The notes: generated by a model not told the origin, from the sequence alone. A stretch of 64,000 bases of DNA from Janthinobacterium silvisoli (GCF_014200725.1 NZ_JACHCL010000001.1:2108001-2172000); one strand, 5' to 3'. Positions 17,858 through 27,076 are shown, counted from the stretch's first letter. A program made the numbers and translations.

Positions 17858-20224
17858 ATGACAGGCAACGACAATACGCGGCATCGACCGGAACAGGGGT
17901 TTATCCTGACCCGCCACTGGCGCGACACCAGCGCCGGTACGGAAGTCGATTTCTGGCTAGCAACGGAGGCCGGCCCCCGCCATGTATGCCTGCCGCTGCA
18001 AACTTCGGTGGCGTTCATACCGATGGAACAGCGCGAACAGGCCGAACAACTGCTGCGCGGCGAACGCCATGCCGAACTGCGGCCCTTGTCGCTGTCCGAC
18101 TTTCACCACCGGCCCGTACTGGGCCTGTATTGCAAGCAATACCGGCACTTGCTGAAGCTGGAAAAACAGTTGCGCGCGCAGGGCGTGGACGTGTACGAAG
18201 CCGATATCCGCCCGCCCGAGCGTTATCTGATGGAACGTTTTATCACGGCGCCCGTCAGCTTCAGCGATGGAGCATCAGAGGGGCAATTAAAACCCGCCCC
18301 CGGTTACCGGCCCACCTTGAAACTGGTGTCGCTCGATATCGAAACCACGGCCCATGGCGAGCTGTATTCGATTGCGCTGGAAGGCTGCGGCCAGCGCCAG
18401 GTGTATATGCTGGGGCCACAAAACGGCGGTGACGAAGTTCTCGACTTCGATCTGGAATACTGCGACAGTCGGCCCGCCATCCTGGAACGCCTGAATAGCT
18501 GGATGGTCGAGCACGATCCGGACGCCATCATCGGCTGGAACCTGGTGCAGTTCGACTTGCGCGTGCTGCGCGAACATGCCGAGCGCTATCAGGTGCCGCT
18601 CAAGCTGGGACGCGGCGGCGCCGTGATGGAATGGCGCGAGCATGGCGGCAAGCAGGAACATTACTTTGCCGCTGCGGCAGGGCGATTGATTATCGACGGC
18701 ATCGAAGCCTTGCGCTCGGCCACCTGGAACTTTCCCTCGTTCAGCCTGGAAAACGTGGCGCAAACCCTGCTGGGCGAAGGCAAGTCGATCGACAACCCGT
18801 ATCAGCGCATGGCCGAAATCGACCGCCGCTTCCGCGAAGACAAGCCGGCCCTGGCCCGCTACAACCTCAAGGATTGCGAGCTGGTCACGCGCATCTTCGC
18901 CAAGACGGAACTGCTGACCTTTTTGCTGGAACGGGCCAGCGTGACGGGGCTGGCGGCCGACCGCAGCGGCGGTTCGGTGGCCGCGTTCGAACACCTGTAT
19001 TTGCCGCTGATGCACCGGCAAGGCTATGTGGCGCCCAACCTGGGCGATATCTCGGGCGAAAACAGCCCGGGCGGCTTTGTGATGGATTCGCAGTCGGGGC
19101 TGTACGACTCGGTGCTGGTGCTCGACTATAAAAGCCTGTACCCGTCCATCATCCGCACCTTTTTGATCGACCCGGTCGGCCTGGTGGTGGGCACCAGCGG
19201 CGATGAAGCCGACACGGTGCCCGGCTACCGGGGCGCGCAGTTTTCGCGCCTGAAACACTGTTTGCCGGCCATCGTGCAACAGGTCTGGCAAGGCCGAGAA
19301 GCAGCCAAGCGCGAACGCAACGCGCCCCTGTCGCAAGCATTAAAAATCATCATGAATGCGTTTTATGGCGTGCTCGGTTCCAGCGGCTGCCGCTTTTTCG
19401 ACCCGCGCCTGGCCTCGTCGATCACCTTGCGCGGCCACGACATCATGCACCGCACGCGCGAGCTGATCACGCAGCAGGGTTACCAGGTGATTTATGGCGA
19501 TACGGATTCCACCTTCGTGTGGCTGAAAACGGCGCATAGCGATGAGGAAGCGGGCAAGATCGGCCGCGCCCTGGTGGCTCACGTGAACCAGTGGTGGGAC
19601 CGGCATCTGCGCGAAGAATTTGGTCTCGACAATGCGCTGGAGCTGGAATTCGAAACGCATTACCGGCGCTTCCTGATGCCGACTATCCGCGGCTCGGAAG
19701 AAGGCAGCAAGAAACGCTACGCGGGCCTGATAGGTAAAGCCGACGGCAGCGAAGAAATGGTCTACAAGGGCCTGGAAACGGTGCGCAGCGACTGGACGCC
19801 GCTGGCGCAGCAATTCCAGCAAGAGCTGTACCGGCGCATCTTCCAGCGCGCCGCCTACCAGGATTATCTGCGCGACTATGTGGCGCGTACCGTGCGCGGC
19901 GAGTTCGACGCGCTGCTGGTGTACCGCAAGCGCTTGCGCCGTCCGCTGGAAGATTACCAGCGCAATGTGCCGCCCCATGTGCGCGCGGCGCGCACGGCCG
20001 ATGCCTACAACCTGGCGCAAGGGCGTCCGCTGCAATACCAGAATGGCGGCTGGATCAGCTATGTGATCACGGTGGCCGGGCCGGAACCGCTGGAAACCCA
20101 GCGCTCGCCCATCGATTACAACCATTACCTGACGCGCCAGCTGCAGCCGGTAGCCGACGCCATCCTGCCCTTCCTCGGTGATGATTTTTCGCGGCTGGTT
20201 TCAGGACAACTCGATCTGTTTTGA
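17858..20224 (+). CDS. polB: DNA polymerase II (family B)
   Basis: 788 residues, the size of E. coli Pol II (783). Proofreading exonuclease motifs are intact: Exo I '[10 protein letters not shown]', Exo II '[12 protein letters not shown]', Exo III 'YNLKDCELV'. Polymerase motifs are intact: A '[13 protein letters not shown]', B '[14 protein letters not shown]', C 'YGDTDSTF'. Pol II restarts stalled forks and performs translesion synthesis. In E. coli it is LexA-controlled; no convincing LexA box was seen in the 159-base gap with the divergent acyl-CoA synthetase gene. The start has no clear ribosome site but matches the family N-terminus ('[10 protein letters not shown]'). Confidence 0.96.
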   Translation: MTGNDNTRHRPEQGFILTRHWRDTSAGTEVDFWLATEAGPRHVCLPLQTSVAFIPMEQREQAEQLLRGERHAELRPLSLSDFHHRPVLGLYCKQYRHLLKLEKQLRAQGVDVYEADIRPPERYLMERFITAPVSFSDGASEGQLKPAPGYRPTLKLVSLDIETTAHGELYSIALEGCGQRQVYMLGPQNGGDEVLDFDLEYCDSRPAILERLNSWMVEHDPDAIIGWNLVQFDLRVLREHAERYQVPLKLGRGGAVMEWREHGGKQEHYFAAAAGRLIIDGIEALRSATWNFPSFSLENVAQTLLGEGKSIDNPYQRMAEIDRRFREDKPALARYNLKDCELVTRIFAKTELLTFLLERASVTGLAADRSGGSVAAFEHLYLPLMHRQGYVAPNLGDISGENSPGGFVMDSQSGLYDSVLVLDYKSLYPSIIRTFLIDPVGLVVGTSGDEADTVPGYRGAQFSRLKHCLPAIVQQVWQGREAAKRERNAPLSQALKIIMNAFYGVLGSSGCRFFDPRLASSITLRGHDIMHRTRELITQQGYQVIYGDTDSTFVWLKTAHSDEEAGKIGRALVAHVNQWWDRHLREEFGLDNALELEFETHYRRFLMPTIRGSEEGSKKRYAGLIGKADGSEEMVYKGLETVRSDWTPLAQQFQQELYRRIFQRAAYQDYLRDYVARTVRGEFDALLVYRKRLRRPLEDYQRNVPPHVRAARTADAYNLAQGRPLQYQNGGWISYVITVAGPEPLETQRSPIDYNHYLTRQLQPVADAILPFLGDDFSRLVSGQLDLF

Positions 20225-20378
20225 CTCGATAATGCTTATCAGCGCAGCCAAGCTGAGGTAATATCGGCGCCTGCCCAAGCCTGTCTGCAAGCGGCCTGCG
20301 GCAGGTCCATGCGGCGGCAGCGTAAAATACGCCATGGCGAAAGAATAAGCGCAGTACCGAAGAAGATGCCACTCAAGA

Positions 20379-20393
20379 CGAGAATCATTCTCA
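20379..20393. promoter_or_regulatory. Fur-box-like dyad
   Basis: The 15-bp sequence centred on 20386 has GAGAAT and ATTCTC arms around C, close to the 7-1-7 Fur half-site pattern and to the GAGAATCATTCTC form common in beta-proteobacteria. It lies about 110 bases before the FabMG-like gene. Iron control is inferred. Confidence 0.5.
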
Positions 20394-20500
20394 AGAAGAT
20401 TTTACGTCCTGAAATGGCGCATACTATATCCATGTTGAACCAGCAATCAATGCGGCCCGCACCTGCCGCTTGCTTGTTAATTTTTGAATGAATTGAAACC

Positions 20501-21823
20501 ATGACCGAGATCACGTCCTTAAGAGACATCCCGCAAAAAAATATCTTCCGCAAAGGCGATACCTTTGTCCTGTTTGGCGAGCTGTTCGGCCGGGGCTATG
20601 TCAATGGCTTGCTGGACGAAGCGCGCAAGGCGGGCATGAACATCATCGGCATGACGGTGGGCCGCCGCGATGAAAACCTGGCGCTGCGCCCATTGAACGC
20701 AGAAGAGCTGGCCGAAGCGGAAGCCAATCTGGGCGGCCGCATCATCAACGTGCCGCTGATGGCCGGTTTCGACCTGGACGCACCGGCCGGCGAACCGACG
20801 CCAACCGCCCTGCTGGGTGGCCTGACCCTGAAAAGCTGGCAGGAAGACAAACTGGACTGGGCTCAGATCGAACGCTGCCGCGAAGCCGGCATCGCCCGCT
20901 TCAGCGCTTCCGTGGCCAAAGCCATGGCTGAACTCGACAGCCTGATCCCTGACGGCAGCAATGTGTATTTCGCCCACACCATGGCCGGCGGCATTCCAAA
21001 AGTCAAAGTCTTCCTGGCGATTGCCAACCGCATCTACAAAGGCCGCGGCGAGCGTTTCATGTCTTCGCGCGCCCTGCTCGACAGCGACCTGGGCAAGCTG
21101 ATCCTGATGAACTTCGACGAAGTCACGGCCAACACCCTGCAACACCTGATCGACGGCAGCGCCGCCATCCGCGCCCGCATCGAAAAAACAGGCGGCCAGG
21201 TGCGCTACAGCGCCTACGGCTACCATGGCACCGAGATCTTGATCGACGGCAAATACCAGTGGCAAACCTATAGCAACTACACCCAAGGCCTGGCCAAGAA
21301 GCGCCTGGAAGACGTGGCCAAGGCCGCGTGGGAAAAAGGCATCAAGGCGACCGTGTTCAACTGCCCGGAAATCCGCACCAATTCCTCGGACATCTTCGTC
21401 GGCGTAGAACTGTCGCTGTTCCCGCTGCTGGACGCGCTGAAAAAAGAAAGCGGCGCGACCTGGGCGCAAGCGCAATGGGATGCATGCCAGGCGCTACTGG
21501 AAGACGGCACCTCGCTGCAAGACTTGCTGGACCGCATCGCCGCCTACAACGGCGACAGCACCAGCGTGCACTTCCGCAACTTCGAAGCCTGGCCGATGGA
21601 CAACACGCCAGAACTGGCGGAAGTCATGATCGGCACTTCCGACGACATCACCAAGCTGCACAAGGACCGCAAGGAACTGATCACCGACCACCTGAGCTCG
21701 CTGGTACTGGAAGGCACGGGCCCGCTGATGTTCCACGAAATGTCGGAACCGAAAGCGCCGGTGATCTGGCTGAACCACGACATCATCGCGCGCCAGCTGA
21801 ACACCGTGCATAACGCTGCCTGA
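20501..21823 (+). CDS. Conserved protein, probable FabMG-type enoyl-ACP reductase family
   Basis: 440 residues. The N-terminus 'DTFVLFGELFGRGYVNGLLDEARKAGMNIIGMTVGRRDEN' resembles a Rossmann nucleotide-binding strand-loop-helix of the short-chain reductase kind with an atypical glycine loop. The rest ('FAHTMAGGIPKVKVFLAIANRIYKGRGERF', 'RYSAYGYHGTEILIDGKYQWQTYSNYTQG') matches my memory of the enoyl-ACP reductase FabMG family, described as a trans-2-enoyl-ACP reductase distinct from FabI, FabK, FabL and FabV. That assignment is from memory and moderate. A Fur-like dyad lies upstream. The gene is followed by a hairpin and tRNA-Leu. It is not in a fatty-acid synthesis operon. Confidence 0.55.
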   Translation: MTEITSLRDIPQKNIFRKGDTFVLFGELFGRGYVNGLLDEARKAGMNIIGMTVGRRDENLALRPLNAEELAEAEANLGGRIINVPLMAGFDLDAPAGEPTPTALLGGLTLKSWQEDKLDWAQIERCREAGIARFSASVAKAMAELDSLIPDGSNVYFAHTMAGGIPKVKVFLAIANRIYKGRGERFMSSRALLDSDLGKLILMNFDEVTANTLQHLIDGSAAIRARIEKTGGQVRYSAYGYHGTEILIDGKYQWQTYSNYTQGLAKKRLEDVAKAAWEKGIKATVFNCPEIRTNSSDIFVGVELSLFPLLDALKKESGATWAQAQWDACQALLEDGTSLQDLLDRIAAYNGDSTSVHFRNFEAWPMDNTPELAEVMIGTSDDITKLHKDRKELITDHLSSLVLEGTGPLMFHEMSEPKAPVIWLNHDIIARQLNTVHNAA

Positions 21824-21844
21824 AGCTAGTTCATCCTTACCATC

Positions 21845-21878
21845 CACGGCCCGGCTCACCCCGGGCCGTGTGCGTTTA
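21845..21878 (+). terminator. Probable terminator
   Basis: CACGGCCCGG and CCGGGCCGTG form a perfect 10-bp stem around CTCACC, 21 bases after the stop. The T-tract after it is weak (TGCGTTTA). Confidence 0.55.
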
Positions 21879-21983
21879 CAGCGCACTTTTCCTCGCTGTC
21901 CGGCTCACGCCAGTAATGAAATAAACTATTCCGGCAAAAAACTTGCCGGATTGTGACAGATCAGTGATAATACGTCTCGCGTT

Positions 21984-22070
21984 GCCGGGATGGCGGAATA
22001 GGTAGACGCACGGGACTCAAAATCCCGCGCTGGAGACAGCGTGCCGGTTCGATTCCGGCTCCCGGCACCA
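21984..22070 (+). tRNA. tRNA-Leu(CAA)
   Basis: An 87-nt cloverleaf: the acceptor stem pairs GCCGGGA with TCCCGGC, followed by discriminator A and an encoded CCA. The anticodon arm CGGGA-CTCAAAA-TCCCG gives anticodon CAA. A long variable arm (CGCTGGAGACAGCG) marks it as a class II tRNA, as expected for leucine. The T-loop GTTCGATTC is normal. It reads UUG codons. Confidence 0.95.
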
Positions 22071-22092
22071 CCAAACATTGTAGTAGTAAAAG

Positions 22093-22127
22093 AAAGCCAC
22101 TAAATTCAGAATTTAGTGGCTTTTTTT
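22093..22127 (+). terminator. Terminator after tRNA-Leu
   Basis: AAAGCCACTAAAT-TCAGA-ATTTAGTGGCTTT, a 13-bp perfect stem, followed by more T. Confidence 0.9.
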
Positions 22128-22130
22128 ACG

Positions 22131-22461
22131 TCCATTAATTCTTTCACTCAACTTGTCGAAAGAAAGACACTGTCACTTTCATACCTAGTGACCAGCACGA
22201 AGAAATCTTATCGCCTAGCAAATAGGAAAAGAAAAGAATTATAAATTGTCAAATAAATTAATTTAACAATAATAATGTGTGGTTGTAAATTAAATTGTCT
22301 TCAAATCAATCTTTAATTTACATTTTTATGATGCATACTGATGTATATTAGTAATAATTTCATCTTCTTTCCTTTCCAGCAAGCATATAAGCGGCGCGAT
22401 GTCACGCATGAGGCATGGCAGCAGCACACTTATTAATCAGTCTATATCACACCCGGTGTTT
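22131..22461. other. AT-rich non-coding patch with a long inverted repeat
   Basis: About 330 bases without a convincing gene and markedly AT-richer than the rest of the window. It contains a perfect 10-bp inverted repeat, GTAAATTAAA (22285-22294) and TTTAATTTAC (22312-22321), with a 17-base loop. It lies between a tRNA terminator and a lower-GC three-gene cassette, a position typical of island borders and of silencing targets for H-NS/MvaT-type proteins. No integrase and no second copy of the tRNA 3' end were seen. The promoter of the cassette is probably here. Confidence 0.6.
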
Positions 22462-23523
22462 ATGAATTCCATATCTGAACTGTCTTCTTCCACGAGCCAA
22501 GGCAATTTCGCCTATTTCCGCGAACTGAATGCGCGCTTGGGCACCCTCAAGGCGGCTAATTACGATATTGTTTCGAAATGCAATTTGCGCTGTGAAGGCT
22601 GTTTGTTCTTTGAGGGCGAGGAAAACGAAGGACATGAGGATTGCCGTTCGCTCGCGGAATGGGATGCGCTGTTCGCCGCCGATGCTGCACGCGGCGTTAC
22701 GCTCGCCTATCTGGCCGGTGCAGAGCCTAGCCTGGTGCCGGAGCGGATACGCGCGGCCCAACGCAGCATCCCCCACGGGATAGTATTTACCAACGGTACG
22801 ATACGCTTACCCGACGATATTTTTTACCGTATCCATATTTCCTCGTGGGGTGTCGATGAAATCGGCAGCTCCTTGCGCGCCGGCGATGTGCTGACCAAGG
22901 CATTGAATAATTATCGCGATGATCCACGCGCTGTGTGCGTCTTCACCATCACGTCCCTGAATATCGGTCAGATCATGATCATGGCTGAGCTTGCCAATAG
23001 TCATGGCCTACCGCTCACCTTCAGTTATTTCAGCCCCACTACCCGTTATCTCGACAAATTGGAAAACAAGGTAGATAACGATAAAGCCTATTTCCGCATC
23101 AGCAGTGCCACGCAAAGCCTGGCCTTGACGCAAACCGACTTCGCCAAGGCCCGCGCAGAAATTGTGTGCGCCATGCAAGCTTATCCAGAAACGGTGCAAT
23201 ACTCCCTCAGTTATGACGACTGGGTCACGGGGAAGGAACTTTACGATATCGACCCTGTCACCAAGATCGCGAAAAATTGCGGCTTTCGCATCACAAAGCA
23301 AGTGCACGTCCATGTCGACCATCAGCCTGGCAAGGGTAAATGCTGCAGTTCGAATATCGATTGCAGCAACTGCCGCGCTTACGCGATGGGGCAATCGACC
23401 TACTTGTCGCGCATTCGCGACGCCGTCAGAAAACCGGAAGAGCTGGCGAAATGGATCGAAGTAAGAGAAATCTGGGCCAAACTGTTCCTGAACACCGATA
23501 AATCGACTGCCGCCAGCCTGTAA
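22462..23523 (+). CDS. Radical SAM protein with C-terminal cysteine cluster
   Basis: 353 residues if started at the ATG at 22462; an ATG at 22399 would add 21 residues, and neither has a good ribosome site. The [4Fe-4S]-SAM motif is C-x3-C-x2-C (C40, C44, C47 in 'CNLRCEGC'). A barrel follows with 'HISSWGVDEIGSS' and 'TFSYFSPTTRY'. A second group of cysteines (C273, C294, C295, C301, C304) resembles an auxiliary cluster such as SPASM. The substrate is unknown; the fold pattern recalls HpnH-like and peptide-modifying enzymes. It is first in a tight row with an MBOAT acyltransferase 4 bases downstream and an SGNH-like protein. GC content is lower than that of its neighbours outside the cassette. 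Confidence 0.85.
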   Translation: MNSISELSSSTSQGNFAYFRELNARLGTLKAANYDIVSKCNLRCEGCLFFEGEENEGHEDCRSLAEWDALFAADAARGVTLAYLAGAEPSLVPERIRAAQRSIPHGIVFTNGTIRLPDDIFYRIHISSWGVDEIGSSLRAGDVLTKALNNYRDDPRAVCVFTITSLNIGQIMIMAELANSHGLPLTFSYFSPTTRYLDKLENKVDNDKAYFRISSATQSLALTQTDFAKARAEIVCAMQAYPETVQYSLSYDDWVTGKELYDIDPVTKIAKNCGFRITKQVHVHVDHQPGKGKCCSSNIDCSNCRAYAMGQSTYLSRIRDAVRKPEELAKWIEVREIWAKLFLNTDKSTAASL

Positions 23524-23527
23524 TGTA

Positions 23528-24958
23528 ATGAGCTTTACCTCGTACTGGTTTACCCTGGCCTTCTTGCCATTATCGGTGTATGTCTTCCACCGCCTGATCT
23601 CAAAAAGCCAGCTCCATCTGCTGCTTCCGCTGCTCACTTCATTATTATTTTATTATTTAAATGATGCGCACAACCTGTTCTTGTTTTGCGCATCAATCGG
23701 CGTCAACTGGCTGATGGCCCGCGCCATTGCCAACAGCAATGAGAAAAAAATCTATCTGGCGCTGGCCATCGCTGGGAATTTATGTTTTCTCGCCTTCTAC
23801 AAGTACGCCAAAGTCTTCATGGTATCCGGGACGGCGATTCCAGCATTGCCCCTTGGTATCTCGTATTTCACGTTTACCCAAATAGCCTTCCTGGTCGATA
23901 CGGCACGGGGACAAGCCAGAAGCACCAATCCACTGGAATATGCCTTATTTGTCGCCTGGTTCCCCCATCTCCCGGCCGGCCCTCTGCTGTCGCACAAGGA
24001 TATGCTGCCACAATTCATGGCAGCGCCGGAAAAACTATCCGCCCTGCGTCCGGCGCCGCGTGATTACGCCGTCGGTATCACCCTGTTTGCGATCGGTCTA
24101 TTTAAAAAGGCTTGTATTTCCCCCATTTTCCAGAATGCGCAAGGCGATGTCTTCCTGCGCGCAGGCCAAGGTGATCCCATCGGACTGGTCGAGACCTGGA
24201 TAGCATGCCTGGGATTTTTGTTTGAAACCTATTATGACTTTTGCGGCTATTCGGAAATGGCGATGGGCATTAGCAGGATGTTCGGCATCCATCTGCCGGT
24301 CAATTTCCATGCACCTTTCAAATCTTCCAGTCCGGTGGAATTCTGGACCCGCTGGCATATCACGCTGGGCGCCTTCATGCGCGACTACCTGTATCGTCCC
24401 CTGACCAGAAAACGCCAGGTATGGCGCCATTATGCGGCCCTGTTCATAGTGATGATGGCCGTCGCAATCTGGCATGGCGCTACCATTCCACTGCTGATCT
24501 TTGGCGTCTATCAAGGACTGCTGGTCACGGGTAACCACGCTCTGCGGCGCCTGAATATCATTTCGCGCCAGGGAGGTAACTTACAGCATTGGGCTGGCCG
24601 TGTCTTTACGCTGGCGGCCATCGCCTTTTCCGTCAGCCTATGGGCGACACCGAATTGGGACGAGGCCTGGCACGTCATCCTTGGTTTGCTGGGTGCGGGA
24701 CAAGGTTCAGTATGGCCCTATAACCTCACCGGCATTATTGCCATTCCCGGTGCGATTGCCTTCAACTGGCTTGCTCCGTCGCTGATCGACTTAATGTCCA
24801 GGGAACTGCCTGCATGGAGCGTACAACTGAAAAAGGCAACTACCAGCAAGTGGATCTGGAAACCTAACCTGGCCTGGGCGGCAGCCGTTGCAGTCGCGCT
24901 CTGCCTGGCGCTCATTAATCTATCCGGCCTCAAAGAGTTCAAATATGCAGGTTTTTAA
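23528..24958 (+). CDS. MBOAT-family O-acyltransferase (AlgI/DltB-like)
   Basis: 476 residues with about 11-12 membrane helices. Family marks: 'FETYYDFCGYSEMAMGISRMFG', 'PVEFWTRWHITLGAFMRDYLY' (H277) and the catalytic histidine in 'AIWHGATIPLLIFG' (H316). Such enzymes carry acyl groups across the inner membrane to polysaccharides or other cell-surface acceptors, as in alginate acetylation (AlgI) or D-alanylation (DltB). The next gene overlaps its end by 14 bases and encodes an SGNH-like protein with a signal anchor, the usual partner class (AlgJ/AlgX, DltD). No polysaccharide polymerase or glycosyltransferase is next to it, and a radical SAM gene precedes it, so the acceptor is open. Confidence 0.93.
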   Translation: MSFTSYWFTLAFLPLSVYVFHRLISKSQLHLLLPLLTSLLFYYLNDAHNLFLFCASIGVNWLMARAIANSNEKKIYLALAIAGNLCFLAFYKYAKVFMVSGTAIPALPLGISYFTFTQIAFLVDTARGQARSTNPLEYALFVAWFPHLPAGPLLSHKDMLPQFMAAPEKLSALRPAPRDYAVGITLFAIGLFKKACISPIFQNAQGDVFLRAGQGDPIGLVETWIACLGFLFETYYDFCGYSEMAMGISRMFGIHLPVNFHAPFKSSSPVEFWTRWHITLGAFMRDYLYRPLTRKRQVWRHYAALFIVMMAVAIWHGATIPLLIFGVYQGLLVTGNHALRRLNIISRQGGNLQHWAGRVFTLAAIAFSVSLWATPNWDEAWHVILGLLGAGQGSVWPYNLTGIIAIPGAIAFNWLAPSLIDLMSRELPAWSVQLKKATTSKWIWKPNLAWAAAVAVALCLALINLSGLKEFKYAGF

Positions 24959-26021
24959 AAATAACTTGTCCATCGGCCGCTTTTTCGTCTCCATTTTTCT
25001 CATTGCCGCCGGATTGACATTCCTGATTGCCGGACTGATCTTTGTCGTAGACCCCTATGCCATCTGGCGCCATCAAGCAATCCAGCGGATCAATGAAATC
25101 AAGCTGGAAACCACTTCTGCAAGCCAGGTGGGCACGGCTGTCTTGCGCAGTGCGGTGCATCCCCCCGATGTCCTGATTCTCGGTTCTTCGCGAGTGCGGC
25201 GCGGTTTCAACGAAACGTTTGCATCCCAGCTTTACAGGAGCAGCGTCCAGGTGGCGGGAATCAATGCCCTGCAGCTATCGAATATCAAGGATCTATTTTC
25301 CACCTTCAGGCAACGTGCGCAGATCAAAAAACTGTATTTGGAAGTCAATTACTTCACTTCCAATGCCTGTACATTGAAAAATGAAGCTCTGGCAAATAAA
25401 AGTGATCTTGCTGATCCGCTGCATTATTTTTCACCGCAAGATGCTATCGTTCACAGTTTACGGACATTAAAAATAAATCTGTTCCCTCTGCGCTCTTTCG
25501 ATAACTATTTCGATGTGCAAGGACGTTACCATGACGACCCAAGCGAAGGGATGTCCCGCACAGGCGGTATGGAAACATATGAATCGCGCTACAACCGACT
25601 TTTTCAGAGCATGACAAGCCGCTGCCAACGCCAGGCAAGTAATGCTGCCGATACCAAAGATTTATCGGACATCATCAGACTGGCGCAAGCCAGACAGACA
25701 GAGATCATCTTGCTGATTTTACCGGTCAGCGCAAGGTGGCAAACACGCATCCAACAGGGGGGGCTTTCACCACAAGTTACACAATGGAAGAAAAATATTA
25801 TCTTGGTCGCATCACAATTTCACGTGCCGGTGCTCGATTATGAAGAGCATAGCGATGTGAATGCCCTCGCTGAAAATAGCAATCATGCAATGCCCATGTT
25901 TTGGGATGAAACTCATTTTTCCAACCGTTTGGGAGACTACATATTGCGCGACATGCAATACGCCAGCCATGTGGCCACGATACACAATAATCGCCAGGGC
26001 AGCCTAACGCCCCAGCCTTAG
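24945..26021 (+). CDS. SGNH/AlgX-like periplasmic protein, MBOAT partner
   Basis: 358 residues from the ATG at 24945, which overlaps the MBOAT gene and has CAAAGAG upstream. A single N-terminal membrane segment (about 15-37) would anchor it facing the periplasm. The nucleophile block reads 'LILGSSRVRRGF' (S81 or S82) and the distal block 'DETHFSNRLG' (D321, H324), so a Ser-Asp-His triad of the SGNH type is available. Sequences between are not recognisable. By analogy with AlgJ, AlgX, PatB and DltD it would take the acyl group delivered by the MBOAT protein and place it on a surface molecule. This is the least GC-rich gene of the cassette. Its 3' end overlaps the convergent GNAT gene by 18 bases. 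Confidence 0.8.
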   Translation: MQVFKNNLSIGRFFVSIFLIAAGLTFLIAGLIFVVDPYAIWRHQAIQRINEIKLETTSASQVGTAVLRSAVHPPDVLILGSSRVRRGFNETFASQLYRSSVQVAGINALQLSNIKDLFSTFRQRAQIKKLYLEVNYFTSNACTLKNEALANKSDLADPLHYFSPQDAIVHSLRTLKINLFPLRSFDNYFDVQGRYHDDPSEGMSRTGGMETYESRYNRLFQSMTSRCQRQASNAADTKDLSDIIRLAQARQTEIILLILPVSARWQTRIQQGGLSPQVTQWKKNIILVASQFHVPVLDYEEHSDVNALAENSNHAMPMFWDETHFSNRLGDYILRDMQYASHVATIHNNRQGSLTPQP

Positions 26022-26585
26022 TTCCAGCCCCGCCTTCACCGCTTCCCACTCCGTATCGATCATGCTGAAACGCACCGAGTTGCGCTTGCGGCCATCGGGC
26101 ATGATGCGCTCGTGGCGCACGATGCCTTCCTGGACGGCGCCCAGGCGCAGGATGGCGGCGCGCGATTTTTGGTTCAGTTCGTCGGTGGTGAATTGCACGC
26201 GCACGGCGTGCATGACTTCAAACGCATACGTCAGTAGCAATAACTTCGCTTCCGTGTTCACGCTGGAACGCTGCACCGAAGCGCTAAGCCAGGTGTGGCC
26301 GATTTCCATCTTGCGGTTAATCCTGTCGATCTTCCAGAAACGCGTACTGCCGACAATGGTTCCCGTGGCCAGTTGCACGATGACGAAAGGCATGACAGTG
26401 CCCGCGCGCTGGCCTTCCAGCGCGGTGGCGATGTAGCGGTCCATGGTGCCGGGACCGGGCACCACCGTCACGGTCATATTCCACAGTTCGCCATCGGCGG
26501 CCGCTTGCAATAGTTGCGGTCCATGTTCAAGCGACATGGGGATCAGGGCGACCGTGTTGCCGGTCAAGGTGGGTTGTTGGAGCAT
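26004..26585 (-). CDS. GNAT acetyltransferase, RimJ/RimL type
   Basis: 193 residues from the ATG at 26585; a TTG at 26606 is possible. The order 'GTIVGSTRFWKIDRINRKMEIGHTWLSASVQRSSVNTEAKLLLLTYAFE' and 'VQFTTDELNQKSRAAILRLGAVQEGIVRHER' is that of the RimJ/RimL branch, which acetylates protein N-termini or small amines; the acetyl-CoA loop is degenerate relative to QxxGxG, as is usual in this branch. The target is unknown. It converges on the SGNH gene with overlapping 3' ends, marking the right edge of the low-GC cassette. Confidence 0.85.
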   Translation of the reverse strand: MLQQPTLTGNTVALIPMSLEHGPQLLQAAADGELWNMTVTVVPGPGTMDRYIATALEGQRAGTVMPFVIVQLATGTIVGSTRFWKIDRINRKMEIGHTWLSASVQRSSVNTEAKLLLLTYAFEVMHAVRVQFTTDELNQKSRAAILRLGAVQEGIVRHERIMPDGRKRNSVRFSMIDTEWEAVKAGLELRLGR

Positions 26586-26612
26586 GGTTTTCCAGTCAAC
26601 GATCAATCCAGA

Positions 26613-27005
26613 TCAGCGTTCTTCGCGATAATACTCGCAGCCTTCGAAGGTGGTGCGCAGCGCCTGCTGCAACTGGGCAAACCGTTCTGGCGTGAAAATA
26701 AAACGCACGTCGATCTGGCCATCGTCATCCATTTGCATGGCCGCTTCCGCATCGAGCTGCACCGATAGCCGGTTAGGATGCAGTATCACCGCGTGCATAT
26801 GGCCATACCAGGCAAATTCCTGGCCGCCGAATTCGATATACGGCTCGTCCATGCCCAGCTCGGCATCCTGCTCGTCGTCAGTTTCTGCGCGCTGGAACAT
26901 CAGGTAGATCGGCTCGCTGCCAGCCGTGTTTGCTGCCAGGGTGGTGATCAGGGCCTCGTCTTCATTCAGGATGGATAGTTCGGTGGCGGTAAATCCTGCG
27001 GACAT
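26613..27005 (-). CDS. Imm10-like immunity protein
   Basis: 130 acidic residues. The pattern 'YLMFQRAETDDEQDAELGMDEPYIEFGGQEFAWYG' followed by 'LSVQLDAEAA' and 'VRFIFTPERFAQLQQAL' matches the Imm10 family of polymorphic-toxin immunity proteins as I recall it (LGMD...Q...YG signature). Immunity proteins bind and block a cognate toxin. No toxin gene with an RHS, LXG, CdiA or similar architecture is adjacent, so this is an orphan, perhaps protecting against neighbours' toxins. It sits 27 bases upstream of the GNAT gene on the same strand and may be co-transcribed with it. Confidence 0.6.
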   Translation of the reverse strand: MSAGFTATELSILNEDEALITTLAANTAGSEPIYLMFQRAETDDEQDAELGMDEPYIEFGGQEFAWYGHMHAVILHPNRLSVQLDAEAAMQMDDDGQIDVRFIFTPERFAQLQQALRTTFEGCEYYREER

Positions 27006-27076
27006 GGCGTGCTTTCATTTTGGGATCAATGACGCCACCATAACGCAACGGTAGCTGTCTTGCCAGCCTTCGCCGC

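Noticed and set aside
22051-26021. Integrase-type island with att sites at tRNA-Leu
   Set aside because: No integrase gene and no repeat of the tRNA 3' end were found near 26 kb. The position is suggestive only.
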